A stretch of DNA of 5,077 bases from an uncultured Nitrosotalea sp. GTDB taxonomy: Archaea; Thermoproteota; Nitrososphaeria; Nitrososphaerales; Nitrosopumilaceae. Positions 1 through 4,658 of this stretch are shown here, piece after piece. A program made the translations under genes and the position numbers. Every line of letters begins with the position of its first letter. The first letter of the stretch is position 1. The notes below the pieces were generated by a model. The model had not been told where the DNA came from. It searched no databases and worked only from the letters and a program-made list of their open reading frames with translations. Where the stretch lies: NCBI GenBank assembly GCA_946478655.1, contig CAMLDG010000049.1, positions 1-5,077 on the forward strand. Direction: 5' to 3'.

Positions 1-813
1 TAGCTGAGTTGTGTATTCCCTGGTCTCAAGTGCTGCCATGTAAAGTGCAGCTGCCGCCAATGATATTGGTTTTTTACCAATTACAACTGGATCGTCTCCA
101 ACTTGGTATAGTATATCTAGTGCCCTTCGTTGGGTTCTGCCGCCAAGTTTTGCTCTTGCTGCAATCTTTGACACATTTTGTGAGGGTTCAGGTATGCTCA
201 CACTCATCTTCATCTGTCTTAGCAAGAACTTGTAATAGTGCACTGTTGTCTTTTTACTGAGGTTTTCTACGTGTTCGCCAATCTTGTCTATTGGAAATGC
301 TACTCCCAAATCTTTACATGCAATGTAAATCGCAGCTACTGATATTCCCGTAATGGACCTGCCCCTGATTAGATCCTTGTTCAATGCTTTGCGATAAATG
401 TATGATGCTCGTTCTGCAATCATATTCCCAAATCCCAAAATTCCTGTTATTCTACGAATGTCAGTCATTGCTTTATTCAAATTTCTAATTTTTGAATCAT
501 TTGAAATTGTAAATTTATTGAGTCGTCTCAGTTTTTCCATTTCAAAACCGCCGGAGATTTGTTTTCCGCTTGCATCTACATTTTTCTTATCAATGATAGT
601 TGAAAGCGAAATATCATACATCATTGATGATGTAGGTTCACTATTGCTTGAATGTTCCAAGTCATAGTTTTGATGATGATCAGAATCATGCTCTGTCACT
701 ATTCCACAATTGCTGCATATCTTTTCATTTTTTTCAAGATCAAAAACTAATTTTCCCAAGCATGAAATGCATGTATCCAAATTTCTTTCTCTAGTATTAC
801 TTTGAATCAACAT
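1..813 (-). CDS. tfb: Transcription initiation factor B (TFB/TFIIB homolog), 3' end cut by window
   Basis: Archaeal TFB bridges TBP-bound promoter DNA and RNA polymerase to start transcription. The 271 visible codons are open to the window edge, so the C-terminus is missing. An N-terminal zinc ribbon is seen as C15-x2-C18-x14-C33-x2-C36. A B-reader/linker-like stretch follows (LSTIIDKKNVDASGK, about 70-84, then KLRRLNKF, 94-101). The first cyclin repeat (about 107-195) carries the family signature GRSITGISVAAIYIACK (151-167). The second repeat starts near 205 and includes GKKPISLAAAALYMAAL (246-262). ATG at 813 is the only ATG between the upstream in-frame TAA (838-840) and the zinc ribbon, and a TATA-like box lies about 26 bp upstream. 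Unusually, the usual post-ribbon EWRxF and RxGxP motifs are replaced by an acidic/His-rich stretch (41-63), so this looks like a divergent paralog. Multiple TFBs are known in Thaumarchaeota. The family call is very secure. Confidence 0.96.
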   Translation of the reverse strand, partial: MLIQSNTRERNLDTCISCLGKLVFDLEKNEKICSNCGIVTEHDSDHHQNYDLEHSSNSEPTSSMMYDISLSTIIDKKNVDASGKQISGGFEMEKLRRLNKFTISNDSKIRNLNKAMTDIRRITGILGFGNMIAERASYIYRKALNKDLIRGRSITGISVAAIYIACKDLGVAFPIDKIGEHVENLSKKTTVHYYKFLLRQMKMSVSIPEPSQNVSKIAARAKLGGRTQRRALDILYQVGDDPVVIGKKPISLAAAALYMAALETREYTTQL

Positions 814-834
814 TAGCCTGATCAATGGTTGCTG

Positions 835-842
835 ATTTTAAA
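835..842 (-). promoter_or_regulatory. TATA-like box of the TFB gene
   Basis: On the minus strand this reads TTTAAAAT, centred about 26 bp before the TFB ATG. In archaea that spacing places transcription start at or next to the start codon, so a leaderless mRNA is expected. There is no Shine-Dalgarno-like sequence before the ATG, which agrees. Assigned by position and composition only. Confidence 0.5.
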
Positions 843-917
843 GCTCTTCGCTAGATTGATAGGTAATTTTTGATGATAATAATGTATAAGAAAAAACTTA
901 CATTACAATAATCGTAA

Positions 918-968
918 TAGATCTAAAATTTTAGAAAATGAAACGTAAATAATTTTGAAAATGTGATT
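918..968 (-). terminator. T-rich tract downstream of the first winged-helix gene, with a 14-bp palindrome
   Basis: Read on the minus strand after the stop at 978, this stretch has several T-runs (TTTTC, TTTCATTTTC, AATTTT), the kind of sequence that ends archaeal transcription. It contains a perfect palindrome, TCTAAAATTTTAGA, at 922-935. The palindrome could equally be an operator or chance in AT-rich DNA. Nothing else is recognisable in the 814-977 gap apart from the TFB TATA box. Confidence 0.35.
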
Positions 969-977
969 TTTATCAAA

Positions 978-1250
978 TTACATTCTGAGCATCTTGTCAT
1001 CTACTTTGGCAGTGATCAGATCGTTTATCTTGTCGTATGCATCTAGAAAGTTTCTTCCCTTGTCTGTTATTCTGTATATCTGATTTCCTTCCTCATATTT
1101 GATCAGGTTGTTGTCCTGTAGGAATGCCAAGTATTCTTTTACCTGGGTGTATGACAGATATGCCTTGTACATTATCTTGGTCTTTGTTACCCCATTGTGG
1201 GCTGATTGTAATATCATTGCCACTATGTCTGTCCTACTACGGTACTTCAA
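978..1250 (-). CDS. Small winged-helix DNA-binding protein, HTH_45-like (first of three)
   Basis: A 90-residue protein that is almost entirely one winged-helix domain, predicted to bind DNA in the cytoplasm as a transcription regulator. It matches the common archaeal family that begins 'KYRSRT.I' and continues with a helix-turn-helix reading KTKIMYKAYLSYTQVKEYL (23-41). Then come LIKYEEGNQIYRITDKGRNFL (49-69), forming the wing strands, and a C-terminal helix. The TTG start at 1250 is chosen because the family N-terminus lies immediately after it and an in-frame TGA stands three codons before it. The next Met (residue 12) would cut into helix 1. A TATA-like box about 26 bp upstream suggests a leaderless mRNA. 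A repeat array at 1287-1314, just upstream of that box, is a candidate binding site for this or a related regulator. Target genes cannot be named from the sequence. Confidence 0.9.
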   Translation of the reverse strand: MKYRSRTDIVAMILQSAHNGVTKTKIMYKAYLSYTQVKEYLAFLQDNNLIKYEEGNQIYRITDKGRNFLDAYDKINDLITAKVDDKMLRM

Positions 1251-1271
1251 CTGAATATTTCATACAACCAT

Positions 1272-1281
1272 GTTATAAAAA
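1272..1281 (-). promoter_or_regulatory. TATA-like box of the first winged-helix gene
   Basis: TTTTTATAAC on the minus strand, centred about 26 bp before the TTG at 1250. This is the spacing expected for a leaderless archaeal transcript and supports the TTG start. Confidence 0.5.
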
Positions 1282-1286
1282 TAATT

Positions 1287-1314
1287 TGTTCTATTATTGT
1301 AGAACAGTGTTCTA
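1287..1314. promoter_or_regulatory. Candidate operator: three alternating copies of TGTTCTA/TAGAACA
   Basis: The plus strand reads TGTTCTA (1287-1293), six bases, TAGAACA (1300-1306), one base, TGTTCTA (1308-1314). The two direct copies are 21 bp apart, two turns of the helix. Copies two and three form a perfect 15-bp inverted repeat with a one-base centre. The array lies immediately upstream of the TATA/BRE region of the minus-strand winged-helix gene, where archaeal activators or repressors typically bind. It may also affect the plus-strand gene at 1458. The symmetry is seen directly; operator function is inferred. Confidence 0.6.
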
Positions 1315-1449
1315 TTTTTAATTAGATTTGACAAAATGACGCCTACAAACTTGATCATATGGATCGTTTTCAGATCTCTTCTAATTCATATGATACTTTC
1401 ATAGTGAATATGCGCAATGTTTTTTGCTGTTCGTTGAAAACGCGATCTT

Positions 1450-1453
1450 AGGT
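1450..1453 (+). promoter_or_regulatory. Weak Shine-Dalgarno-like AGGT before the second winged-helix gene
   Basis: AGGT lies four bases before ATG 1458 and could pair with the archaeal 16S 3' end. No convincing TATA box stands about 26 bp before this ATG, so a leadered mRNA is more likely here than at the neighbouring genes. The rest of 1315-1449 shows no gene. It holds only two TCATATG copies (1355-1361 and 1386-1392) of unknown meaning. Confidence 0.3.
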
Positions 1454-1457
1454 CCTT

Positions 1458-1769
1458 ATGAAAATAAACAAGATCAAACACAGTCGTGTATCTAAAATTA
1501 AAAATGAAATCCAACGGATAGACTGGAAAATTATTGAAAGGCTTGTTAGATTGCTATATTATGGCAGCAAACTGAAAAAAACTCACATTTCTACAAAATG
1601 CAACCTGAGTTATGATAAGTGTTGTAGATATCTAGACTGGATGGAAATCATGGATCTGATAACAAAAGAAAAAAATGATGATGGTTATGAGGTGGTACTC
1701 TTAACTGAGCGGGGAAGTGTTTTGTATAATAAGAAATTTCGAGATATGAAAAAAGAACTAGCATACTGA
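1458..1769 (+). CDS. Basic winged-helix DNA-binding protein, HTH_45-like (second of three)
   Basis: A 103-residue predicted transcription regulator. A strongly basic N-terminal tail (about residues 1-24, rich in Lys and Arg) precedes a winged helix: helix 1 WKIIERLVRLLYYG (23-36), the HTH segment KKTHISTKCNLSYDKCCRYLDWM (40-62), and wing strands from LITKEKNDDGYEVVLLTERG (67-86). The pattern LSY...RYL..M..DLI aligns with the first winged-helix protein's LSY...EYL..L..NLI, so the two are distant paralogs. The basic tail could give extra non-specific DNA contact. ATG at 1458 is taken as the start, with a weak AGGT before it. The gene is divergent from the first winged-helix gene across 207 bp and is followed after 73 bp by the zinc-ribbon gene on the same strand. 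Ligand and targets are unknown. A TGCCATGGCA palindrome lies in the following gap (1794-1803). Confidence 0.85.
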   Translation: MKINKIKHSRVSKIKNEIQRIDWKIIERLVRLLYYGSKLKKTHISTKCNLSYDKCCRYLDWMEIMDLITKEKNDDGYEVVLLTERGSVLYNKKFRDMKKELAY

Positions 1770-1812
1770 TAATGATTACATAAGAATTTTACTTGCCATG
1801 GCAGGGAGATTC

Positions 1813-1822
1813 TATTATTAAT
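1813..1822 (+). promoter_or_regulatory. TATA-like box of the zinc-ribbon gene
   Basis: TATTATTAAT, centred about 26 bp before ATG 1843. This suggests that the zinc-ribbon gene has its own leaderless transcript rather than depending only on read-through from the gene before it. It lies inside a copy of TTCTATTATT (1810-1819) that also occurs at 1289-1298. Confidence 0.35.
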
Positions 1823-1842
1823 CATAAAAAATACTGAATCGA

Positions 1843-2070
1843 ATGCGTGATGAATTGTGTAGATTCTGTGGTGCGGATCTAACTAACTTCTCAATATGTC
1901 CGGAATGCAGAAAACCTGTCAGACGTATATGTACCAAATGTACCAGGAAAACTGAAGAGCATTTGCATCTTTCATGTCTTTCTGGAATTGATTTTCTGCA
2001 GACACAAAACCAATATGCAAACAATTCTGTATCTGACAATGCAAGATTCCGAATTGCTGAAATTGCATAG
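1843..2070 (+). CDS. Small zinc-ribbon protein of unknown function
   Basis: A 75-residue protein with three CxxC knuckles, C6-x2-C9, C19-x2-C22 and C30-x2-C33, followed by H40-x-H42-x2-C45. The first two knuckles can form one four-cysteine zinc site. The third, with the His/Cys cluster, can form a second. The arrangement resembles a double zinc ribbon or small treble-clef domain. The C-terminal 30 residues look unstructured. The metal ligands and the archaeal context of transcription factors suggest binding to nucleic acid or protein, but no specific family is recognised and function is unknown. The ligand spacing is too ordered to be a chance frame, and overlapping frames on either strand show no such pattern. 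No signal peptide or membrane segment is present. The 186 bp after the stop contain no clear gene. Confidence 0.8.
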   Translation: MRDELCRFCGADLTNFSICPECRKPVRRICTKCTRKTEEHLHLSCLSGIDFLQTQNQYANNSVSDNARFRIAEIA

Positions 2071-2204
2071 ACCTATTCGAAATGATGTGATGGAAATAAA
2101 ACCATCCTACCACATTTTATTATTTGTTCATTTTGTGAATAATTCGTACTATGACGCACATATTTTTGATTCTATGTGTATTTTAGGCATAATGAAGAAA
2201 GTTC

Positions 2205-2214
2205 TATAAAAATA
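2205..2214 (+). promoter_or_regulatory. Possible upstream TATA-like box of the WbqC-family gene
   Basis: TATAAAAATA matches a strong archaeal TATA box but lies about 48 bp before the TTG, which would give a leader of roughly 20 bases. It competes with the box inside the palindrome at 2222-2235, which has leaderless spacing. The two cannot be separated from sequence alone. Confidence 0.35.
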
Positions 2215-2221
2215 TACCAAT

Positions 2222-2235
2222 TTGGTTATAACCAA
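2222..2235. promoter_or_regulatory. Perfect 14-bp palindrome TTGGTTATAACCAA overlapping the WbqC-gene promoter
   Basis: The palindrome is centred about 28 bp before the TTG at 2257, so its TTATAA core sits where a leaderless TATA box should be. Flanking bases add a direct repeat, ACCAATTT, at 2216-2223 and 2231-2238, 15 bp apart. A dimeric regulator bound here would block TBP. It could therefore be an operator, a symmetric TATA box, or both. Confidence 0.5.
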
Positions 2236-2256
2236 TTTTCTGCATGATTTATCAAG

Positions 2257-2964
2257 TTGAAAGCTGCCATACATCAACCTCAGTATTTTCCATACCCTGG
2301 GTTTTTTCACAAACTCAGTATATCTGATGTATTTATCATAATGGATGACGCTCAATACGATAAACGGTTTACAAATAGGAATAGGATAATGGCTACAAAT
2401 GGGTGGACTTGGATAACCGTTCCAATAAACAAGGATCATAAATTTTTGCCAAACTCACAGGTGGAAATTAACAATGAGATATCATGGAGGGATGTACACT
2501 GGAAGAAAATATATCACTCATATGCAAATACCAAATATTTCAAAAAATATGAAAGTTTCTTCAAAAATATTTATGAAAAAGAATGGCAATCTCTCTTTGA
2601 ATTAAATTTTGAGATACTAAAACAAGTGATTGATATCCTTGGTATCAAGGTGGAAATAATCAAAAGTTCTGAACTAAATGCTCCTGGAGCATCAACTGAA
2701 AAACTAGTAAACCTGTGTAAAGCCGCAGGAGCTGATACTTATGTTTCTGGAATTGGAGGACGAAACTATATGGATGAAAATCTTTTTGGAAAAAATAATG
2801 TCAAACTAGAATATCAAAATTATGTTGCCAAACCATATCTGCAGCGTTTGTCTGACTCGTTTGTACCTGATCTTTCAATAATTGATATGTTGGTCAATAT
2901 TGGCCCAGACTGCATGAAAGTTATTTCAGAAAATGATATGTCAATTGTATCACTAACTAGTTGA
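2257..2964 (+). CDS. WbqC-family protein
   Basis: A 235-residue protein matching the WbqC-like family along its length, close to that family's usual size. Seen in order: N-terminal AIHQPQYFPYPGFFHK (4-19), SDVFIIMDDAQYDKRFTNRNRI (23-44), the WITVPI strand (52-57), an HWKKIYHSY helix (81-89), GADTYVSGIGGRNYMDE (158-174), the QNYVAKPYLQ segment (187-196) and C-terminal PDLSIIDMLVNIGPD (204-218). The TTG start at 2257 is well supported. The family motif begins right after it, and an in-frame TGA lies only three codons upstream. Family members occur in bacterial O-antigen and other surface-glycan clusters; their exact reaction is not known to me. There is no signal peptide, so it is probably cytoplasmic. 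It converges on a PIG-L deacetylase/winged-helix pair, overlapping the latter by 8 bp. Together this hints at nucleotide-sugar or glycan tailoring (inference). Confidence 0.92.
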   Translation: MKAAIHQPQYFPYPGFFHKLSISDVFIIMDDAQYDKRFTNRNRIMATNGWTWITVPINKDHKFLPNSQVEINNEISWRDVHWKKIYHSYANTKYFKKYESFFKNIYEKEWQSLFELNFEILKQVIDILGIKVEIIKSSELNAPGASTEKLVNLCKAAGADTYVSGIGGRNYMDENLFGKNNVKLEYQNYVAKPYLQRLSDSFVPDLSIIDMLVNIGPDCMKVISENDMSIVSLTS

Positions 2965-3256
2965 ATATGTCGTAAAGCTGTTTGTATGCACTAATGTATT
3001 TTTTTCCTAACTCTGTTGTTTTGTATATGTATCGTTTTGATCTGCGAGATTCTGGTTTTCCTTCCAGTAATTTACAACCGATGAGAAATTCTACATACTG
3101 GGTTATTTGTTTTGAATTCAAATTGCATCTGTACATGATATGTGTCTTTAATGCACCGTCTATGCAAGTCTCAAGGATAAATTCAATTATCTCCACCCAG
3201 CCGCGATTTCCCCATCCCATCACACTGCGCTCGATGGCGCCTGTAGGTTCAAACAT
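2957..3256 (-). CDS. Winged-helix DNA-binding protein, HTH_45-like (third of three)
   Basis: A 99-residue predicted regulator. After a short N-terminal extension, helix 1 is VEIIEFILETCIDG (21-34). The HTH is ALKTHIMYRCNLNSKQITQYVEFLIG (35-60). The wing region KLLEGKPESRRSKRYIYKTTELGKKY (62-87) has an unusually basic turn, and a C-terminal helix ends the protein. KTHIMYRCNLNSKQITQYVEFL aligns closely with KTKIMYKAYLSYTQVKEYLAFL of the protein encoded at 978-1250. ATG 3256 is used as start; Met13 is an alternative that keeps the whole domain. The gene starts 21 bp after the PIG-L stop on the same strand and has no promoter of its own that I can see, so the two are probably cotranscribed. Its last 8 bp overlap the 3' end of the convergent WbqC-family gene. 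Confidence 0.88.
   Translation of the reverse strand: MFEPTGAIERSVMGWGNRGWVEIIEFILETCIDGALKTHIMYRCNLNSKQITQYVEFLIGCKLLEGKPESRRSKRYIYKTTELGKKYISAYKQLYDIFN
2999..3005 (+). terminator. T7 run, possible terminator of the WbqC-family gene
   Basis: Seven consecutive T on the plus strand, 35 bp after the WbqC stop, inside the opposing winged-helix gene, where it encodes Lys-Lys. T-runs end archaeal transcripts, and this is the first long one after the stop. Coding constraint explains it equally well. Confidence 0.3.
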
Positions 3257-3277
3257 TATTCACAACTCATGCGGAAC

Positions 3278-3976
3278 TTAGGCGAGTTCCAGAATTTCAT
3301 CTAGATTGGCAACTGCTTTTTCGTTTGTTACTTTTTCGTATGGGACTGTCAATAGTTTGAAATCATTGGTAAGGCAGATCTTCATCACCTCAAAAGCTTC
3401 AACATATTTTATTGAAGTGTTCAGTCTGCTTTGAAGAGCGCGGTATTCTGCTAATCCCTTGATTGCGTTTGCCTTGAGATATAGCTTACTTTGCTGGGAC
3501 CAGAAGATTTCAATTAGTTCTACTTTTTCATTGACTACCTCCGATATGTCAACAAATACTTTTGGGTCAAAGTTTCGGCTAAGGGGAATTTCATAAGATA
3601 ACACATTGGAATTAAACCTGGCAGCCTCCAGTGTAGCCAATGCAATAGCTCTGTGATCATGATGTACATCCCCATGTGAGTGGGTGAGAATTAGATCTGG
3701 ATTTGCCTTGTGGATGAAAAATTCAATATGATTAATCAAATCGTTAGTAACTGTTAATTTGGAATCCTCAAAATTGTCAATCCACAACTGTTTTGCTTTG
3801 ATAAATCTGGCTGACCTTGCCAACTCTTCTGATCTCTGTTTAGAGTCACCTCCTGCTCCTCCTCGGGTAAGCGAATACATGTAGACATTATGGCCCTGTC
3901 TTGCAGATTTTATTAGCAAGCCTCCGCATCCAAGTTCAATGTCATCTGGATGTGCGCCTATTGCAAGAATATTCAT
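3278..3976 (-). CDS. PIG-L/LmbE family zinc-dependent deacetylase
   Basis: A 232-residue protein of normal family length. These enzymes hydrolyse an N-acyl group, usually N-acetyl on GlcNAc-type sugars or related glycosides, using one zinc ion. The N-terminal motif GAHPDDIELGCGG (7-19) supplies predicted zinc ligands H9 and D12 and the general base D11. THSHGDVHHDHRA (98-110) supplies the third ligand H108 and the catalytic-type H105. A Rossmann-like opening (MNILAIGAHPDD) and RGGAGGDSKQRSEEL (38-52), a family-typical substrate loop, agree. ATG 3976 is fixed by the motif and by a TATA box about 26 bp upstream. There is no signal peptide, so it is probably cytoplasmic. It likely heads a two-gene transcript with the winged-helix gene at 2957-3256 and faces the WbqC-family gene. 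The substrate is unknown; an amino-sugar intermediate in surface-glycan or thiol-glycoside synthesis is plausible. Confidence 0.94.
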   Translation of the reverse strand: MNILAIGAHPDDIELGCGGLLIKSARQGHNVYMYSLTRGGAGGDSKQRSEELARSARFIKAKQLWIDNFEDSKLTVTNDLINHIEFFIHKANPDLILTHSHGDVHHDHRAIALATLEAARFNSNVLSYEIPLSRNFDPKVFVDISEVVNEKVELIEIFWSQQSKLYLKANAIKGLAEYRALQSRLNTSIKYVEAFEVMKICLTNDFKLLTVPYEKVTNEKAVANLDEILELA

Positions 3977-3994
3977 ACATAAATTCTATTTTGG

Positions 3995-4003
3995 TTTTAT
4001 TTA
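3995..4003 (-). promoter_or_regulatory. TATA-like box of the PIG-L/winged-helix transcript
   Basis: TAAATAAAA on the minus strand, centred about 24-26 bp before ATG 3976. This predicts a leaderless PIG-L mRNA. Repeats at 4007-4030 abut it on the upstream side. Confidence 0.5.
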
Positions 4004-4006
4004 TTG

Positions 4007-4030
4007 TTCTTCTAATATTCTTCTATAGAA
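4007..4030. promoter_or_regulatory. Candidate operator upstream of the PIG-L gene: direct repeat plus palindrome
   Basis: TTCTTCTA occurs at 4007-4014 and 4018-4025, 11 bp apart, about one turn of the helix. The second copy runs into a perfect palindrome, TTCTATAGAA, at 4021-4030. On the minus strand the copies read TAGAAGAA. The one nearer the gene starts about 15 bp before the TATA centre, the same distance as TAGAACA at the promoter of the gene at 978-1250. A shared regulator is possible, but AT-rich composition lowers confidence. Confidence 0.4.
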
Positions 4031-4137
4031 TTTTTAATATCGATTCTTCCCATATTGGAATCTTATTGAAACATTCTAAAAGTATTTTGGTTATGGATGA
4101 AATTTCCATAAGATTGTCAAGCTAATTGTATAATGTT

Positions 4138-4311
4138 ATGTTGTCAGAAAATTATGTGACAAAAATCAATCAAAAAACAAATGAACCGTACACGTGGGAT
4201 ATCAACGGTGAAGACTATTGGATAATAAATGACGATATATATGAACAAGAAGAAAATTCACTAGATATTCAGCAAGTTGACTCCGGTACATCAACCGTGA
4301 CTAGGAATTGA
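4138..4311 (+). CDS. Small acidic hypothetical protein
   Basis: A 57-residue frame (61 if the TTG at 4126 is used; an in-frame TAA lies directly before that TTG). The product is acidic, with no cysteine, signal peptide or membrane segment. The central part, PYTWDINGEDYWIINDDIYEQEEN, has two Trp and a strand-like alternating pattern that looks like real protein. The Ser/Thr-rich tail looks disordered. No family is recognised and no function can be given. It is on the same strand as, and 69 bp before, the small paralog at 4381; a joint transcript is possible. The upstream gap (4031-4137) has no clear TATA box at leaderless spacing. ATG 4138 is preferred over TTG only because it is the commoner start. 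Confidence 0.5.
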   Translation: MLSENYVTKINQKTNEPYTWDINGEDYWIINDDIYEQEENSLDIQQVDSGTSTVTRN

Positions 4312-4337
4312 TTTTGATGAAAACCATGATAGTCTCA

Positions 4338-4347
4338 ATTAAAATAG
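4338..4347 (+). promoter_or_regulatory. Possible TATA-like box of the plus-strand small paralog
   Basis: ATTAAAATAG, centred about 38 bp before ATG 4381, which would give a leader of about ten bases. This is weak support for a separate promoter; read-through from the acidic small ORF is the alternative. Confidence 0.25.
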
Positions 4348-4380
4348 AACATTCTTACTGTATCACTTAAAAAAATGTAA

Positions 4381-4605
4381 ATGTTTGAATATTATTGTGT
4401 GAAAGTAGATGATCCTATTCGGGCAAAAGGAATAGCGATAAAATTTCTTGAGCAGTACAACTCTTCTATTACTTTTAGATCTATATCTTTGGAGGGTGAA
4501 GTTTGGGTAGTTGTACTTGATGTGGGATTGATGAATAAGCAAACTAGAAAGGTGCTAATTGACAGATCAACTGGCAATATTCTCAGTCATACTTACAAGT
4601 TTTAA
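4381..4605 (+). CDS. Small conserved protein, paralog of the convergent gene at 4659-4895
   Basis: A 74-residue soluble protein with no signal peptide. A helix (AKGIAIKFLEQYN, 15-27) is followed by three predicted beta strands: TFRSISLEGE, VWVVVLDVGLMN (41-52) and QTRKVLIDRSTGNILSHT (54-71). This helix-then-sheet layout, ending in a 'vxID.xTGxIL' turn, resembles one PepSY-type repeat, a fold often used for inhibition or binding; that likeness is by eye. Residues 15-71 align with 23-78 of the minus-strand neighbour with about 24 identities and one gap, including FLxQY, VW, QT and ID...G.IL. Real coding status is strongly supported by this paralogy. ATG 4381 directly follows an in-frame TAA. 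Function is unknown. Confidence 0.82.
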   Translation: MFEYYCVKVDDPIRAKGIAIKFLEQYNSSITFRSISLEGEVWVVVLDVGLMNKQTRKVLIDRSTGNILSHTYKF

Positions 4606-4616
4606 TCGTGAAACAG

Positions 4617-4637
4617 TACAATTCTCTGATAATTGTA
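4617..4637. repeat. Inverted repeat between the convergent small paralogs
   Basis: TACAATT (4617-4623) and AATTGTA (4631-4637) form a perfect 7-bp stem around a 7-base loop, 12 bases after one stop and 22 bases before the other gene's stop. The place suits a shared two-way terminator. However, there is no following T-run on either strand, so termination is only a possibility. Confidence 0.4.
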
Positions 4638-4658
4638 GGAGTACTATTGGTCAAAAGA

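Noticed and set aside
9..667. Plus-strand open frames opposite the TFB gene.
   Set aside because: They are antisense to a gene with a clear family match and show low-complexity Leu/Ser-rich products with no motif.
1675..1707. ATGATGA followed about 24 bases later by CTGA, like C and D boxes of an archaeal C/D RNA.
   Set aside because: It lies inside the coding region of the second winged-helix gene, lacks D'/C' boxes and flanking terminal stem, and is probably coding coincidence.
1794..1803. TGCCATGGCA 10-bp palindrome between the second winged-helix and zinc-ribbon genes.
   Set aside because: Short, single copy, and not placed at a TATA box; no evidence of function.
1818..2209. Other open frames on both strands around the zinc-ribbon gene, including a plus-strand frame at 1988-2209.
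   Set aside because: They overlap the ordered CxxC frame, have no recognisable domain and lack start signals.
2955..2962. AACTAGTT palindrome at the overlap of the WbqC and winged-helix stops.
   Set aside because: It follows from the two stop codons and their neighbours on opposite strands and needs no extra explanation.
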